Shown here: one piece after another, positions 16,560 to 24,464 of the stretch
How positions within the stretch are numbered: position 1 is the first letter of the stretch
Layout of the letters: each line of letters begins with the position of its first letter
NCBI GenBank assembly: GCA_015999745.1
Contig: JAECQP010000035.1
Coordinates: forward strand, 1-38,621
Direction of reading: 5' to 3'
From: Sphingobacteriia bacterium
GTDB taxonomy: Bacteria; Bacteroidota; Bacteroidia; Chitinophagales; Chitinophagaceae
Length of the DNA stretch: 38,621 nucleotides
Notes under the pieces: generated by a model
Seen by the model: the letters and a program-made list of their open reading frames with translations, nothing else
Told to the model about the DNA's origin: nothing
The model's database searches: none
Translations under genes and position numbers: made by a program

Positions 16560-16611
16560 AAAAGAAACATAGTCGGCAGCCCAGGTGTATACACTTGTAC
16601 TGCCGACTATG
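16560..16611 (-). terminator. Terminator of the aldolase gene, with nested palindrome
   Basis: A perfect 12-bp stem, CATAGTCGGCAG (16568-16579) with CTGCCGACTATG (16600-16611), starts 12 bases after the aldolase stop on the reverse strand and is followed there by TTTCTTTT. The 20-base loop contains the 10-base palindrome GTGTATACAC. Confidence 0.75.
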
Positions 16612-16623
16612 CCGGAAAACAAC

Positions 16624-17691
16624 TTATGCGTTCCTGTTGATACAGTTCAGGTCTTCAAAAGCAACTTCCAGCCTTTTGGCAAAGCTTTCTTCTCCTTTAC
16701 GTAACCAAACGCGCGGGTCGTAGTATTTCTTGTTGGGCTTATCAGCTCCCTCGGGGTTACCCAGTTGAGCCTGCAGATAGCCTTCATTCTTTTTATAGTA
16801 TTGCTGAATACCTTCCCAGAATGCCCACTGTAAATCGGTATCAATGTTCATTTTGATGGCGCCGTAACTGATGGCTTCCCTGATTTGGTGTTGCGGGGAA
16901 CCGCTTCCTCCGTGGAATACGAAGTAAACAGGTTTGCTGCCGGTTTTCAGTTCCTTCTCAATATAGTCCTGGCTGTTTTTCAGGATTTCCGGACGGAGTT
17001 CCACATTGCCCGGGCTGTATACGCCGTGTACATTACCAAATGCTGCGGCAATAGTAAACATATTGCTTACTTTGCCCAGTTCTGTATAGGAATAGGCAAC
17101 ATGTTGCGGCTGGGTATACAGTTTTTCATTTTCAACACCGCTGTTGTCTACACCGTCTTCTTCACCGCCGGTAACACCCAGTTCAATTTCAATGCTCATG
17201 CCCAATGGCGCCATCCGCTTGAAAAATTCAACAGAAGTCCGGATATTTTCTTCCAGTGGCTCTTCAGACAGATCCAGCATATGAGAGCTGAATAAAGGTT
17301 GCCCTTTTTCTTTGTAGAACTGTTCGCCCGCATCAATCAGGCCGCTTATCCATGGTAACCATTTTTTGGCAGCATGGTCGGTATGCAGTACAACCGGCAC
17401 TCCGTAATATTTGGCAACGTTGTGAATATGCAACGCTCCGGAAACACCACCGGAAATATTTCCCTGTAATACATCGTTGGGCATTCCTTTACCGGCGATG
17501 AACTGAGCGCCCCCATTTGAAAATTGTATGATTACGGGAGAATTTACTTTAGCGGCTGTTTCTAATGTAGCATTGATGGTATTGGTGCCAATCGTATTAA
17601 CGGCGGGCAGGGCGAATTGATTTTCCTTTGCATCGTTATACAATGCTTCCAGTTCTTTACCAAACAAAACGCCTGAGCTGTACTTCTTCAT
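16624..17691 (-). CDS. fbaA: Class II fructose-bisphosphate aldolase
   Basis: Zinc-dependent cleavage of fructose 1,6-bisphosphate to dihydroxyacetone phosphate and glyceraldehyde 3-phosphate in glycolysis, reversed in gluconeogenesis. The 355-residue length and motifs are those of the long FbaA type: PAVNTIGTNTINATLE, VVLHTDHAAKKWLPW (zinc His and catalytic Asp), EIELGVTGGEEDGVDN, AAFGNVHGVY, VFHGGSGSP and the KMNIDTDLQWAFWEG loop. Monocistronic between the divergent gene at 17819 and its own terminator. Identification is secure. Confidence 0.97.
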   Translation of the reverse strand: MKKYSSGVLFGKELEALYNDAKENQFALPAVNTIGTNTINATLETAAKVNSPVIIQFSNGGAQFIAGKGMPNDVLQGNISGGVSGALHIHNVAKYYGVPVVLHTDHAAKKWLPWISGLIDAGEQFYKEKGQPLFSSHMLDLSEEPLEENIRTSVEFFKRMAPLGMSIEIELGVTGGEEDGVDNSGVENEKLYTQPQHVAYSYTELGKVSNMFTIAAAFGNVHGVYSPGNVELRPEILKNSQDYIEKELKTGSKPVYFVFHGGSGSPQHQIREAISYGAIKMNIDTDLQWAFWEGIQQYYKKNEGYLQAQLGNPEGADKPNKKYYDPRVWLRKGEESFAKRLEVAFEDLNCINRNA

Positions 17692-17818
17692 TTGTATTAT
17701 TTTCTCGTTAAAAGATGATTGCTTTTACCGGCTCAAGTTAGGAAAAATCGCGCTAATATCTGTTAGCTTTTACGGGGGAGGATGTGGAAACCAGCTAAAG
17801 TATTAAATTCGTAACCAT

Positions 17819-18664
17819 ATGTTGTCCCTCCATTCAAATATACCGATCAATACCCTTCCATTATTTCCTTTACTGGATCTACGCCTGCTGGAAATGCTGC
17901 GGGAACTCACTCCCGAAGAATGGAACCGGCCAACCATTGCAAAACAATGGACGGTCAAAGACATTGCAGCGCATTTGCTGGATGGGAATCTGCGCGGACT
18001 TTCCGTTTCAAGAGACGGGTACTTTGGTATTTCTTCGGAGGCCATTCATTCCTATCGGGAGTTGGTCGTTTTTTTGAACCGGCTGAATCACCAGTGGACG
18101 GATGCCGCAAAAAGACTGAGCCCTCCGTTACTAATCAGTTTACTGGAACTGACCGATAAAGAATATCATGAACATTTGCTCAGTTTGAATCCTTTTGATG
18201 AAGCGGTGTTTGGTGTGGCATGGGCTGGGCAGGAGCGTTCTGAAAACTGGTTTCATATTGCCCGTGAATACACAGAAAAATTTATTCACCAGCAACAGAT
18301 CAGGGATGCATTGGGTAAGGAACCGCTTTTTTCAGAAATATTATTTCGTCCTTTTATCAGCACTTTGATGTATGCCCTTCCGGTTGCGTACAAGAATACG
18401 GAAGCGCCGGAGGGAACAATCATAGCCCTGCAAATTGGTTCAGCCACCGGAGAGGAATACCGGATCATCCGCAATTACAATGGTTGGTCGTTGACTGAAG
18501 TAAGTGAAGCAATTGCTACATCCACTATTCAAATGAATCCCGATACTGCCTGGAAAGTGTTTTCCAAAGGCATTTCCCCTGAAATGGCTTTGGAGCAGGT
18601 AACCATCACCGGAAATGCAGCATTGGGTAAAATAACCCTGGAGATGGTAGCCGTAATGGCATGA
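17819..18664 (+). CDS. DinB/MDMPI-like protein, putative thiol-dependent transferase or isomerase
   Basis: A 281-residue cytoplasmic protein. The N-terminal half matches the maleylpyruvate isomerase N-terminal domain of the DinB-like helical bundle: WTVKDIAAHLLDGNLR (H52) and REYTEKFIHQQQIRDALG (E153 and H157, an ExxxH pair). Together these three residues correspond to the metal site of mycothiol-dependent maleylpyruvate isomerase. The C-terminal part (from about 180) looks like the SCP2-like domain of the same proteins. Because the window encodes bacillithiol synthesis and no mycothiol genes, bacillithiol is the likelier thiol partner; that is an inference, and the substrate is unknown. It diverges from the aldolase gene and converges on the gene at 18689. 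Confidence 0.72.
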   Translation: MLSLHSNIPINTLPLFPLLDLRLLEMLRELTPEEWNRPTIAKQWTVKDIAAHLLDGNLRGLSVSRDGYFGISSEAIHSYRELVVFLNRLNHQWTDAAKRLSPPLLISLLELTDKEYHEHLLSLNPFDEAVFGVAWAGQERSENWFHIAREYTEKFIHQQQIRDALGKEPLFSEILFRPFISTLMYALPVAYKNTEAPEGTIIALQIGSATGEEYRIIRNYNGWSLTEVSEAIATSTIQMNPDTAWKVFSKGISPEMALEQVTITGNAALGKITLEMVAVMA

Positions 18665-18688
18665 GGTGGGGTGAATGGTCTGCAGGCT

Positions 18689-19447
18689 TTATGCAGTGGT
18701 GGCTGCGATCAACGCTTTGAAATAGGCCGCTGCATGTTGTAAACGGCTTCCATACCAGCTAAACATTTCTCCATCCACCAACATAATATTGGTATCAGGC
18801 AATTCCTGTTGCAGTTCGTATATGTGTTTCTGTTGAAAAGGGTAGGGCTCTGAGGAAAGCAGCAACAGCTCACAGCCTGCGGCTTTAATTTGTTCGGTTG
18901 AAATTTCGGGATATCTTTTTTGATGGCCGAATATATTGACCCATCCGCACCGGTGCATGAGGTCGTGAATCATGGTGTCTGATCCGATGGTCATATAGGG
19001 TTCTCTCCAGATCAGATAGCCTGTTTTGATTCTTGGGTAATTTCCGTTGGTTAGGGTCAACGCCAGTTCATTAAAGGAATGCCGGATGGATTGAACCATT
19101 GAAGTGGCTTGTTCCTGTTTATGGGTAAGCTGCCCAATGGTTGCTATCATAGTTAATGCTTCCTCCAGGTTGGAAACATCCGTTACCTGCACCGGCGCGA
19201 TCTGTTGAAGGGCTTCCACCTGGTCTTTTACATTCTCTTCTTTATTGGCAATGATTAAAGTCGGGTGCAGGGCTTTCACTTTTTCGAGGTCTACCGTTTT
19301 GGTTCCGCCCACTCTTGGTTTGGTTTTAAACCATTCATTGGGGTGGATACAGAATTTGGTAATGCCCGTTACTTCAGCAGAGAGTCCCAAATCGTACAGC
19401 AATTCTGTTAGACTTGGGACCAGTGAAACAATTCTTTCTGTTGCCAT
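18689..19447 (-). CDS. BtuF/FhuD-like helical-backbone metal receptor without signal peptide
   Basis: A 252-residue protein with the fold of class III ABC-transporter binding proteins: RIVSLVPSLTELLYDLGL, then VGGTKTVDLEKVKALHPTLIIANKEEN and a long linking helix, with a second lobe (YLIWREPYMTIGSDTMIHDLM, EISTEQIKAAGCELLLLSSEPYPF). Unlike ordinary BtuF it has no signal peptide or lipobox, since the domain begins within the first six residues, so it should be cytoplasmic. No permease or ATPase gene is adjacent. It starts directly after the stop of the PLP-CBS enzyme (TAA then ATG), so the two are translationally coupled. The fold is well supported; ligand and role are unknown. Confidence 0.8.
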   Translation of the reverse strand: MATERIVSLVPSLTELLYDLGLSAEVTGITKFCIHPNEWFKTKPRVGGTKTVDLEKVKALHPTLIIANKEENVKDQVEALQQIAPVQVTDVSNLEEALTMIATIGQLTHKQEQATSMVQSIRHSFNELALTLTNGNYPRIKTGYLIWREPYMTIGSDTMIHDLMHRCGWVNIFGHQKRYPEISTEQIKAAGCELLLLSSEPYPFQQKHIYELQQELPDTNIMLVDGEMFSWYGSRLQHAAAYFKALIAATTA

Positions 19448-20803
19448 TTATTTTGCGAGGCTTTGAATAACGTCGTACTTGGTTACGATGTGGTAATCGC
19501 CTTTTTCGTCTTTGGCCAGTACGGCCCCGTTTTCCTTGGTAATCAGCGCGCCTATTTTTTCTACCGGGGCGCAAAAATCAACTACCGGAAACGGTGGCTC
19601 CATCACGCTTTGAACGGTTGCATTTTTGATATCTGCATTGTGGAACACTTTCAGGAACAGGCCAACCTCGCTGATGCTGCCAACCTGTGTGCCGTTGGTC
19701 ATTACAGGAATATGTTCAATATCATATTTCTTCATCAGTTCAACGGCTTCGGATACGGTTTGCTCCGGCTCTACATGAATCAGTTTCTTTCCGGCTCTTC
19801 CGCTAACAATATCCCTGAAACTTTTCACGTCCAGGAATCCACGTTCCATCATCCACTGATCGTTGTAAATCTTACCTACATAACGGCTGCCATGATCGTG
19901 GAATACACAAACCACCACGCTGTTTTCATCCAGTTGGTCCTTCAGTTGCATCAATCCCTGTAAACAGCTTCCGGCACTGTATCCGCAAAATAAACCCTCT
20001 TCCTTGGCTATTCTGCGCGCCATCACTGCTCCGTCCTTATCGGTTACCTGTTCAAAATGATCAATCACGCGCATATCATAGTTTTCCGGCACAAAATCCT
20101 CGCCGAATCCTTCACTGATATAAGGATGCACGAAACTCATGTCTATCTTACCTGTTTTATAATAGTTTGTCAGTAATGAACCGTATACATCTATTGCCCA
20201 TACTTTGATATCGGGGTTCTTCTCTTTGAGATACATGGCAGTTCCGGTAATGGTTCCACCGGTTCCTGCCGTACACACAAAATGGGTGATCTTTCCGTCT
20301 GTTTGTTCCCAGATTTCCGGGCCGGTGCTTTCATAATGTGCCTGCCTGTTGGCCAGGTTATCGTACTGGTTCATGTATACTGAGTTCGGAATCTCTTTTC
20401 CCAGTCTTTTGGCTACGCTGTAGTAACTGCGGGGATCCTCGGGTAATACATTGGTAGGGCAAACGATCACTTCCGCACCTACTGCCTTTAATATATCGGC
20501 CTTTTCCTTCGACTGTTTATCGGTGGTCACAAAAATGCATTTATAACCCTTTACGCAGGCAGCCAGGGCCAGTCCCATTCCGGTATTACCGCTGGTTCCT
20601 TCTATAATGGTGCCGCCCGGCTTTAACCGGCCATCCTGTTCTGCCACTTCCACCATTTTCAATGCCATCCGGTCTTTGATGGAATTGCCCGGATTAAAGT
20701 AGTCTACTTTGGCCAATACAATACCCGGTAAATCTTTGGTGATTTTATTCAATTGGATCATCGGCGTATGGCCAATGGTTTCTAACACATTTTTCTTCCA
20801 CAT
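19448..20803 (-). CDS. PLP-dependent cysteine synthase / cystathionine beta-synthase with CBS domains
   Basis: Catalyses beta-replacement on serine or O-acetylserine to make cystathionine or cysteine. The 451-residue protein has the fold type II core (about 1-320): PLP lysine K43 in PGNSIKDRMALK, GTIIEGTSGNTGMGLA binding the substrate carboxylate, TAGTGGTITGTAMYLKE binding the PLP phosphate, and YSAGSCLQGL. The C-terminal part (about 335-451) holds a pair of CBS domains (QTVSEAVELMKKYDIEHIPVM and VMEPPFPVVD), which in related enzymes bind adenosyl ligands. There is no N-terminal haem region. The length and the VFHDHGSRYVGKIYNDQWM segment favour cystathionine beta-synthase. It is coupled to the metal-receptor-like gene at 18689. 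Confidence 0.9.
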   Translation of the reverse strand: MWKKNVLETIGHTPMIQLNKITKDLPGIVLAKVDYFNPGNSIKDRMALKMVEVAEQDGRLKPGGTIIEGTSGNTGMGLALAACVKGYKCIFVTTDKQSKEKADILKAVGAEVIVCPTNVLPEDPRSYYSVAKRLGKEIPNSVYMNQYDNLANRQAHYESTGPEIWEQTDGKITHFVCTAGTGGTITGTAMYLKEKNPDIKVWAIDVYGSLLTNYYKTGKIDMSFVHPYISEGFGEDFVPENYDMRVIDHFEQVTDKDGAVMARRIAKEEGLFCGYSAGSCLQGLMQLKDQLDENSVVVCVFHDHGSRYVGKIYNDQWMMERGFLDVKSFRDIVSGRAGKKLIHVEPEQTVSEAVELMKKYDIEHIPVMTNGTQVGSISEVGLFLKVFHNADIKNATVQSVMEPPFPVVDFCAPVEKIGALITKENGAVLAKDEKGDYHIVTKYDVIQSLAK

Positions 20804-20825
20804 ATAAAACTAACGCTTGTTTGTA

Positions 20826-20833
20826 CAAAGGTA
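20826..20833 (-). promoter_or_regulatory. -7 element for the PLP-CBS gene
   Basis: TACCTTTG on the reverse strand, 22 bases before the start codon at 20803, inside the 49-base gap after the acyltransferase gene. No TTTG lies at the upstream position, so the promoter is only half supported. Confidence 0.45.
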
Positions 20834-20852
20834 TTGTTTTGGGCTGATGGTC

Positions 20853-21428
20853 TTATGCTTTATAGCTAAGGTCGGGTGAAAATTTTTCAGGATACCTGGG
20901 GGTGATGGTGGTATAAAAGGCATTCATCTCTTCCATGGTTTGTTCCAGTGTTACCGGATAGATCATTTTTCCGATGCCCGCCTGCTTTCTTTTATAATCA
21001 ATATAGCCAAGTACGATCGGCACATTGGCAGCCCTGGCGATATGAAAGAAGCCGGTTTTCCATTGATCATTCCTGCTGCGTGTACCCTCCGGTGTAATGG
21101 CAATGATCAGCGCTTCATGGTTGTTGAACAATTCGGTCATGGCTTCCACAAAACTGGGGCGGTTGCCGTCTTTCCTGGGAGACCGGTCGATGGCAATTCC
21201 GCCGAGCGGTCTCAGCAGCAGGCTGAATGGAAAGCGCATCCATTCCTTCTTGATGGTGAACCGGATTTTCAGCCGGTATACACTGAATGCGGCCATCATA
21301 TAATACAAGTCCCAATTACTGGTATGCGGCGCTGCTATGACAATGCATTTTTTGATGGCAGGTGGTAATTGCTCATCAATTGTCCATCCTGTATTCTTTA
21401 ACAGAAAACATACTAATCTTCGAATCAT
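20853..21428 (-). CDS. 1-acyl-sn-glycerol-3-phosphate acyltransferase-like protein
   Basis: Member of the PlsC-type acyltransferases, probably acylating lysophosphatidate or another lipid at the inner membrane. The 191-residue protein has the HX4D motif in APHTSNWD (H35, D40), the second block around residues 72-82 (RPLGGIAIDRS), and the third motif ITPEGTRSR (111-119). It is shorter than typical PlsC (about 240) and lacks a clear N-terminal membrane helix, which resembles the lean acyltransferases often found in Bacteroidota. It begins 18 bases after plsX, fitting a role in phospholipid synthesis from acyl phosphate. Confidence 0.85.
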   Translation of the reverse strand: MIRRLVCFLLKNTGWTIDEQLPPAIKKCIVIAAPHTSNWDLYYMMAAFSVYRLKIRFTIKKEWMRFPFSLLLRPLGGIAIDRSPRKDGNRPSFVEAMTELFNNHEALIIAITPEGTRSRNDQWKTGFFHIARAANVPIVLGYIDYKRKQAGIGKMIYPVTLEQTMEEMNAFYTTITPRYPEKFSPDLSYKA

Positions 21429-21446
21429 GTAAAGGGGAGTTTGGCG

Positions 21447-22391
21447 TTATGGCCTGAATGAGGTTGCAATTTTGCCGCAGAGATTAGAAGACAGCATTTT
21501 CTCAGCTACTTTAATCATGTTGCTGAATGCTTTGGCCGAGCTGATGCCATGGCCTATAATGACTGGCTTGGCAACTCCCAGTACAGGTGTGCCGCCGTAA
21601 TTTTCGTAATGGAAGCGCTGAAAGTAGGCATCTCCGGCCAAACCTCTCTGCCGGGCGATGTCGTAATAAGATTCTGCCATTTTCAGCACAATATTTCCGG
21701 TGAAACCATCACATACCATTACATCGGCTTTGTCGTTGAAGAAATCCCTTCCTTCAATATTACCGATGAAGCGGATTTGCTGATTGTCTTTGAGCAGGGG
21801 ATAGGTAGATTGTGCCAGCAGGTTACCCTTGCCTTCTTCTTCACCCACATTGATCAGGCCTACAGTGGGTTGACTGATACCAATAATATGTTCTGCATAC
21901 AGGGAACCCAGAATGGCAAACTGGTTGAGTAGCTCCGGTTTACAATCTGCATTCAGGCCTACATCGAGTAATACGCCCGTACCTCCTGAAATCTTTGGTA
22001 TAATGGTGGCAATGGTAGGACGGCTGACCCCTTCGATGGGTTTGATGCTGAACATGGCTCCTACAAGCATGGCACCGGTATTCCCTGCACTGATGAATGC
22101 ATCAATCCTACCTGTGGCAAGCAGGTGAAAACCAATGGAAATAGAAGATTGTTGCTTCTCTTTGAGTGCCTTGGTGGGGTGCTCGTGATAACCGATCACT
22201 TCGGATGCATGTATAAAATGCAAATTAGGTGAAGAAACCCGGTGCTCCTCCATCAGGGGTTTCACCACAGCTTCATCACCTATGCAGTATATGTTTACTG
22301 AATCTGGCGCATCGGACATAAATAGCTGAACACCTTTCACCGCCTCAAGCGGTGCAAAATCTCCACCCATCATGTCTAATCCTATATTCAT
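21447..22391 (-). CDS. plsX: Phosphate acyltransferase PlsX
   Basis: Makes acyl-phosphate from acyl-ACP, the donor used by PlsY for the first acylation of glycerol 3-phosphate. The 314-residue protein starts MNIGLDMMGGDFAPLEAVKG, the family signature, and contains HEHPTKALKEKQQSSISIG, FISAGNTGAMLVGAM and VCDGFTGNIVLKMAES. It follows rpmF by 34 bases in the widespread yceD-rpmF-plsX order. Identification is secure. fabH, which often comes next, is replaced here by the PlsC-like gene. Confidence 0.96.
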   Translation of the reverse strand: MNIGLDMMGGDFAPLEAVKGVQLFMSDAPDSVNIYCIGDEAVVKPLMEEHRVSSPNLHFIHASEVIGYHEHPTKALKEKQQSSISIGFHLLATGRIDAFISAGNTGAMLVGAMFSIKPIEGVSRPTIATIIPKISGGTGVLLDVGLNADCKPELLNQFAILGSLYAEHIIGISQPTVGLINVGEEEGKGNLLAQSTYPLLKDNQQIRFIGNIEGRDFFNDKADVMVCDGFTGNIVLKMAESYYDIARQRGLAGDAYFQRFHYENYGGTPVLGVAKPVIIGHGISSAKAFSNMIKVAEKMLSSNLCGKIATSFRP

Positions 22392-22425
22392 TTCAGCAAG
22401 CTACTAATATAAATTGAACTAAAGG

Positions 22426-22620
22426 TTACGCTTTCAACGGTGCTTTTTCGGCAACCAGTTTACCCTTATAGAACAATTTACCTTCGCTCACGTGCGCACG
22501 GTGGCGTACATGGGTTTCTCCTGTAGTGCTGTCTTTGCTCAGGGTAACTTCCTGTGCAACGTAATGTGTTCTTCTTTTAGCGCTTCTCTGCTGTGAATGT
22601 CTGCGTTTTGGATTCGGCAT
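22426..22620 (-). CDS. rpmF: 50S ribosomal protein L32
   Basis: Small basic large-subunit protein. The 64 residues start MPNPKRRHSQQRSAKRRTHY, the family signature, and contain the HVRHRAHVSEGKLFYKGK segment. The zinc-ribbon cysteines present in many L32 proteins are absent, so this is the zinc-free form. Lies between yceD (28 bases) and plsX (34 bases) in one operon. Confidence 0.96.
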   Translation of the reverse strand: MPNPKRRHSQQRSAKRRTHYVAQEVTLSKDSTTGETHVRHRAHVSEGKLFYKGKLVAEKAPLKA

Positions 22621-22648
22621 TGATCAAAATTTATAGTATCAAAAAAAA

Positions 22649-23197
22649 TTATTCCAGGTCTTTAAATTTTTCCAGCCCCTTCCATACGGTAGGGGTGTCT
22701 TTTTGTGCGTCTTCTCCCATCTTTCTTAACTTCTCCAACACTTCTTTATTGCATTTTGGGCCACCCATTTCTTCGGGTTTGCACATTTTCTGCAAAGGTA
22801 TGCTGAGATTTACAAACTCGTAAATCCAGTCTGCCAGGTGCAAATGACTTTCTCCCCTGCTGATGTAATACACATCAGGGTCTTCTTCCTGTTCGTTCAT
22901 GGTATCGGGCTCATCCACCATTTTAACAACGATGTTGAACTCGTCCCATAATTGAAAAGGGAGGTTGTTGCCACAACGGTCACAGGCGGCTTCTACTTTT
23001 CCGTCAATATCAAATTTAAGCTGCATGAACCCGTTTTTCTTGTCGAGGTTCAGCCTGATATTGGCTTCACAGTTTTTGAAATCCTGTTCACCGTACTTCG
23101 CAAAGAACTTGTCGTCCACCCTGTATTCATATACATGAACTCCCGGCTTTAAACCCACAAAAGCGATCTCAAATTCGCGCCGTTGACTCATATCCAC
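22649..23197 (-). CDS. YceD/DUF177 family protein
   Basis: A 182-residue cytoplasmic protein of the DUF177 family, always found beside rpmF and needed for 23S rRNA processing or ribosome assembly in some bacteria and plastids. Seen: the central cysteine pair in EAACDRCGNNLPFQLWDEFNIV split across two strands, the acidic stretch DEPDTMNEQEEDPDVYYIS, and the C-terminal CKPEEMGGPKCNKEVLEKLRKM typical of Bacteroidota members. It is the first gene of the yceD-rpmF-plsX-acyltransferase operon and has an excellent promoter upstream. Confidence 0.9.
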   Translation of the reverse strand: MDMSQRREFEIAFVGLKPGVHVYEYRVDDKFFAKYGEQDFKNCEANIRLNLDKKNGFMQLKFDIDGKVEAACDRCGNNLPFQLWDEFNIVVKMVDEPDTMNEQEEDPDVYYISRGESHLHLADWIYEFVNLSIPLQKMCKPEEMGGPKCNKEVLEKLRKMGEDAQKDTPTVWKGLEKFKDLE

Positions 23198-23212
23198 ATT
23201 TTAAGGGTTTGC

Positions 23213-23244
23213 AAAGGTAGAATAAACACCCCAATTTGCCAAAG
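23213..23244 (-). promoter_or_regulatory. Bacteroidota-type promoter for yceD-rpmF-plsX
   Basis: On the reverse strand TTTG (23244-23241), 20 bases, TACCTTTG (23220-23213): exact consensus match, 15 bases before the yceD start codon. Confidence 0.8.
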
Positions 23245-23297
23245 TAAACCGAAAAATACCCCAATCAGGCCATCTCCGCCATAAGTTTACTAGATTT

Positions 23298-24425
23298 ATG
23301 GTCATGCAACTGGCCCTGATTATTGATGAAAAACGGTTTAAAAAGACGATAATACTCTGTTTTGCAGCTTTTTTGGTGTATTTGGCCGGGTTTTTCCCGG
23401 GTTTTGTGGAAAAATGGTACGCACTTGGTTTTTATCCACTTTTTGCCGGTTTCCTCCGGTTTTGCTTTGGCTGGTTGCCATTTAGCATGGGAGACCTGCT
23501 TTATTTTTTACTGGGATGCTGGTTATTGGCCGCTCTTGCCGGTTGGGTCCGTTCCATCCGCCGAAATGGAGTCTCTGTGTCCGGTACCATGGCAGTACTG
23601 GGGAAATTATTCCGTTTTGCCTGCGTAGTATACCTGATTTTCTACCTGTTTTGGGGATTGAATTACAACAGGCTGGGGATTGCCTACCAGCTGTCTGCCT
23701 CCAAAGAGGCTTATTCCAAAACGGAAATCACGACGCTTACCCGTGAACTGATTACGCAGGCCAATGCCAGCAGGAGGGCATTGAAAGACACCCTGCTTCC
23801 TCAACCGGGCATTAACCAGATTTTCAGCAAAGCGGTGCAGGGGTACCGGTTGCTTGAACCTGTTTTCCCTTTTCTCCGGTACAACCGGCCCTCCGTGAAA
23901 CCCAGCCTGTACAACGCCATTGCAGATTATGTGGGTTTTACGGGATACTATGCCCCTTTAACCGGGGAAGCGCAGGTCAGAACAGATCTGCCACGGGTGA
24001 TGCTGCCCTTTATCACCTGTCATGAAATGGCTCATCAGTTGGGATATGCCAGTGAAAGCGAAGCGAGTTTTGTAGGATACCTGGCCGCTGCGGCTTCGGA
24101 GGATCCATATTTCCGGTACTCCGTATACCTGGACCTCCTCGGCTATGCCCTGGGCCAGGAATTCCTGTTGTATGCCAAAGAAAACAATTATAAGGAATAT
24201 GAATCGGTGCTGGCTGGCCACAGGAGTCTCATGGATTCACTTGTTGTAAAAGACCGCAAAGTCATCCGGGAGTTTTTTCTGCAAAGACAGAATCAGATTG
24301 CTCCGGTCAGTTCCGACCTTTATGATCAATTCCTTAAATGGAACAAACAATTAGCCGGCATTAACAGTTATGATGAAGTGATCAGCTGGCTGATCACTTA
24401 TAAAAAAAGGTATGGCAAAATTTAA
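23298..24425 (+). CDS. DUF3810 domain-containing membrane protein, probable metallopeptidase
   Basis: A 375-residue protein conserved in Bacteroidota under the name DUF3810. Three probable membrane helices lie at about 17-35, 60-85 and 105-122; the rest is soluble. It contains a zincin motif, HEMAH (H242-E243-xx-H246), with nearby acidic residues in YASESEASF (E253, E255) that could supply a third ligand, so I infer a membrane-anchored metallopeptidase. No substrate is known. It is divergent from yceD across a 100-base gap and ends 39 bases from the convergent dcd gene. A second ATG two codons in is an alternative start. Confidence 0.85.
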   Translation: MVMQLALIIDEKRFKKTIILCFAAFLVYLAGFFPGFVEKWYALGFYPLFAGFLRFCFGWLPFSMGDLLYFLLGCWLLAALAGWVRSIRRNGVSVSGTMAVLGKLFRFACVVYLIFYLFWGLNYNRLGIAYQLSASKEAYSKTEITTLTRELITQANASRRALKDTLLPQPGINQIFSKAVQGYRLLEPVFPFLRYNRPSVKPSLYNAIADYVGFTGYYAPLTGEAQVRTDLPRVMLPFITCHEMAHQLGYASESEASFVGYLAAAASEDPYFRYSVYLDLLGYALGQEFLLYAKENNYKEYESVLAGHRSLMDSLVVKDRKVIREFFLQRQNQIAPVSSDLYDQFLKWNKQLAGINSYDEVISWLITYKKRYGKI

Positions 24426-24464
24426 ATTGGGCCATACGGATTTTTATGCCGAAAACCGGCCGAA

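Noticed and set aside
16448..16594. N-terminal extension of AccD by 49 residues
   Set aside because: Hydrophobic, not found in AccD, and the normal acidic start [10 protein letters not shown] begins at 16447.
18689..19447. Reading the metal-receptor-like gene as an ordinary vitamin B12 uptake lipoprotein
   Set aside because: There is no signal peptide or lipobox and no permease or ATPase gene nearby.
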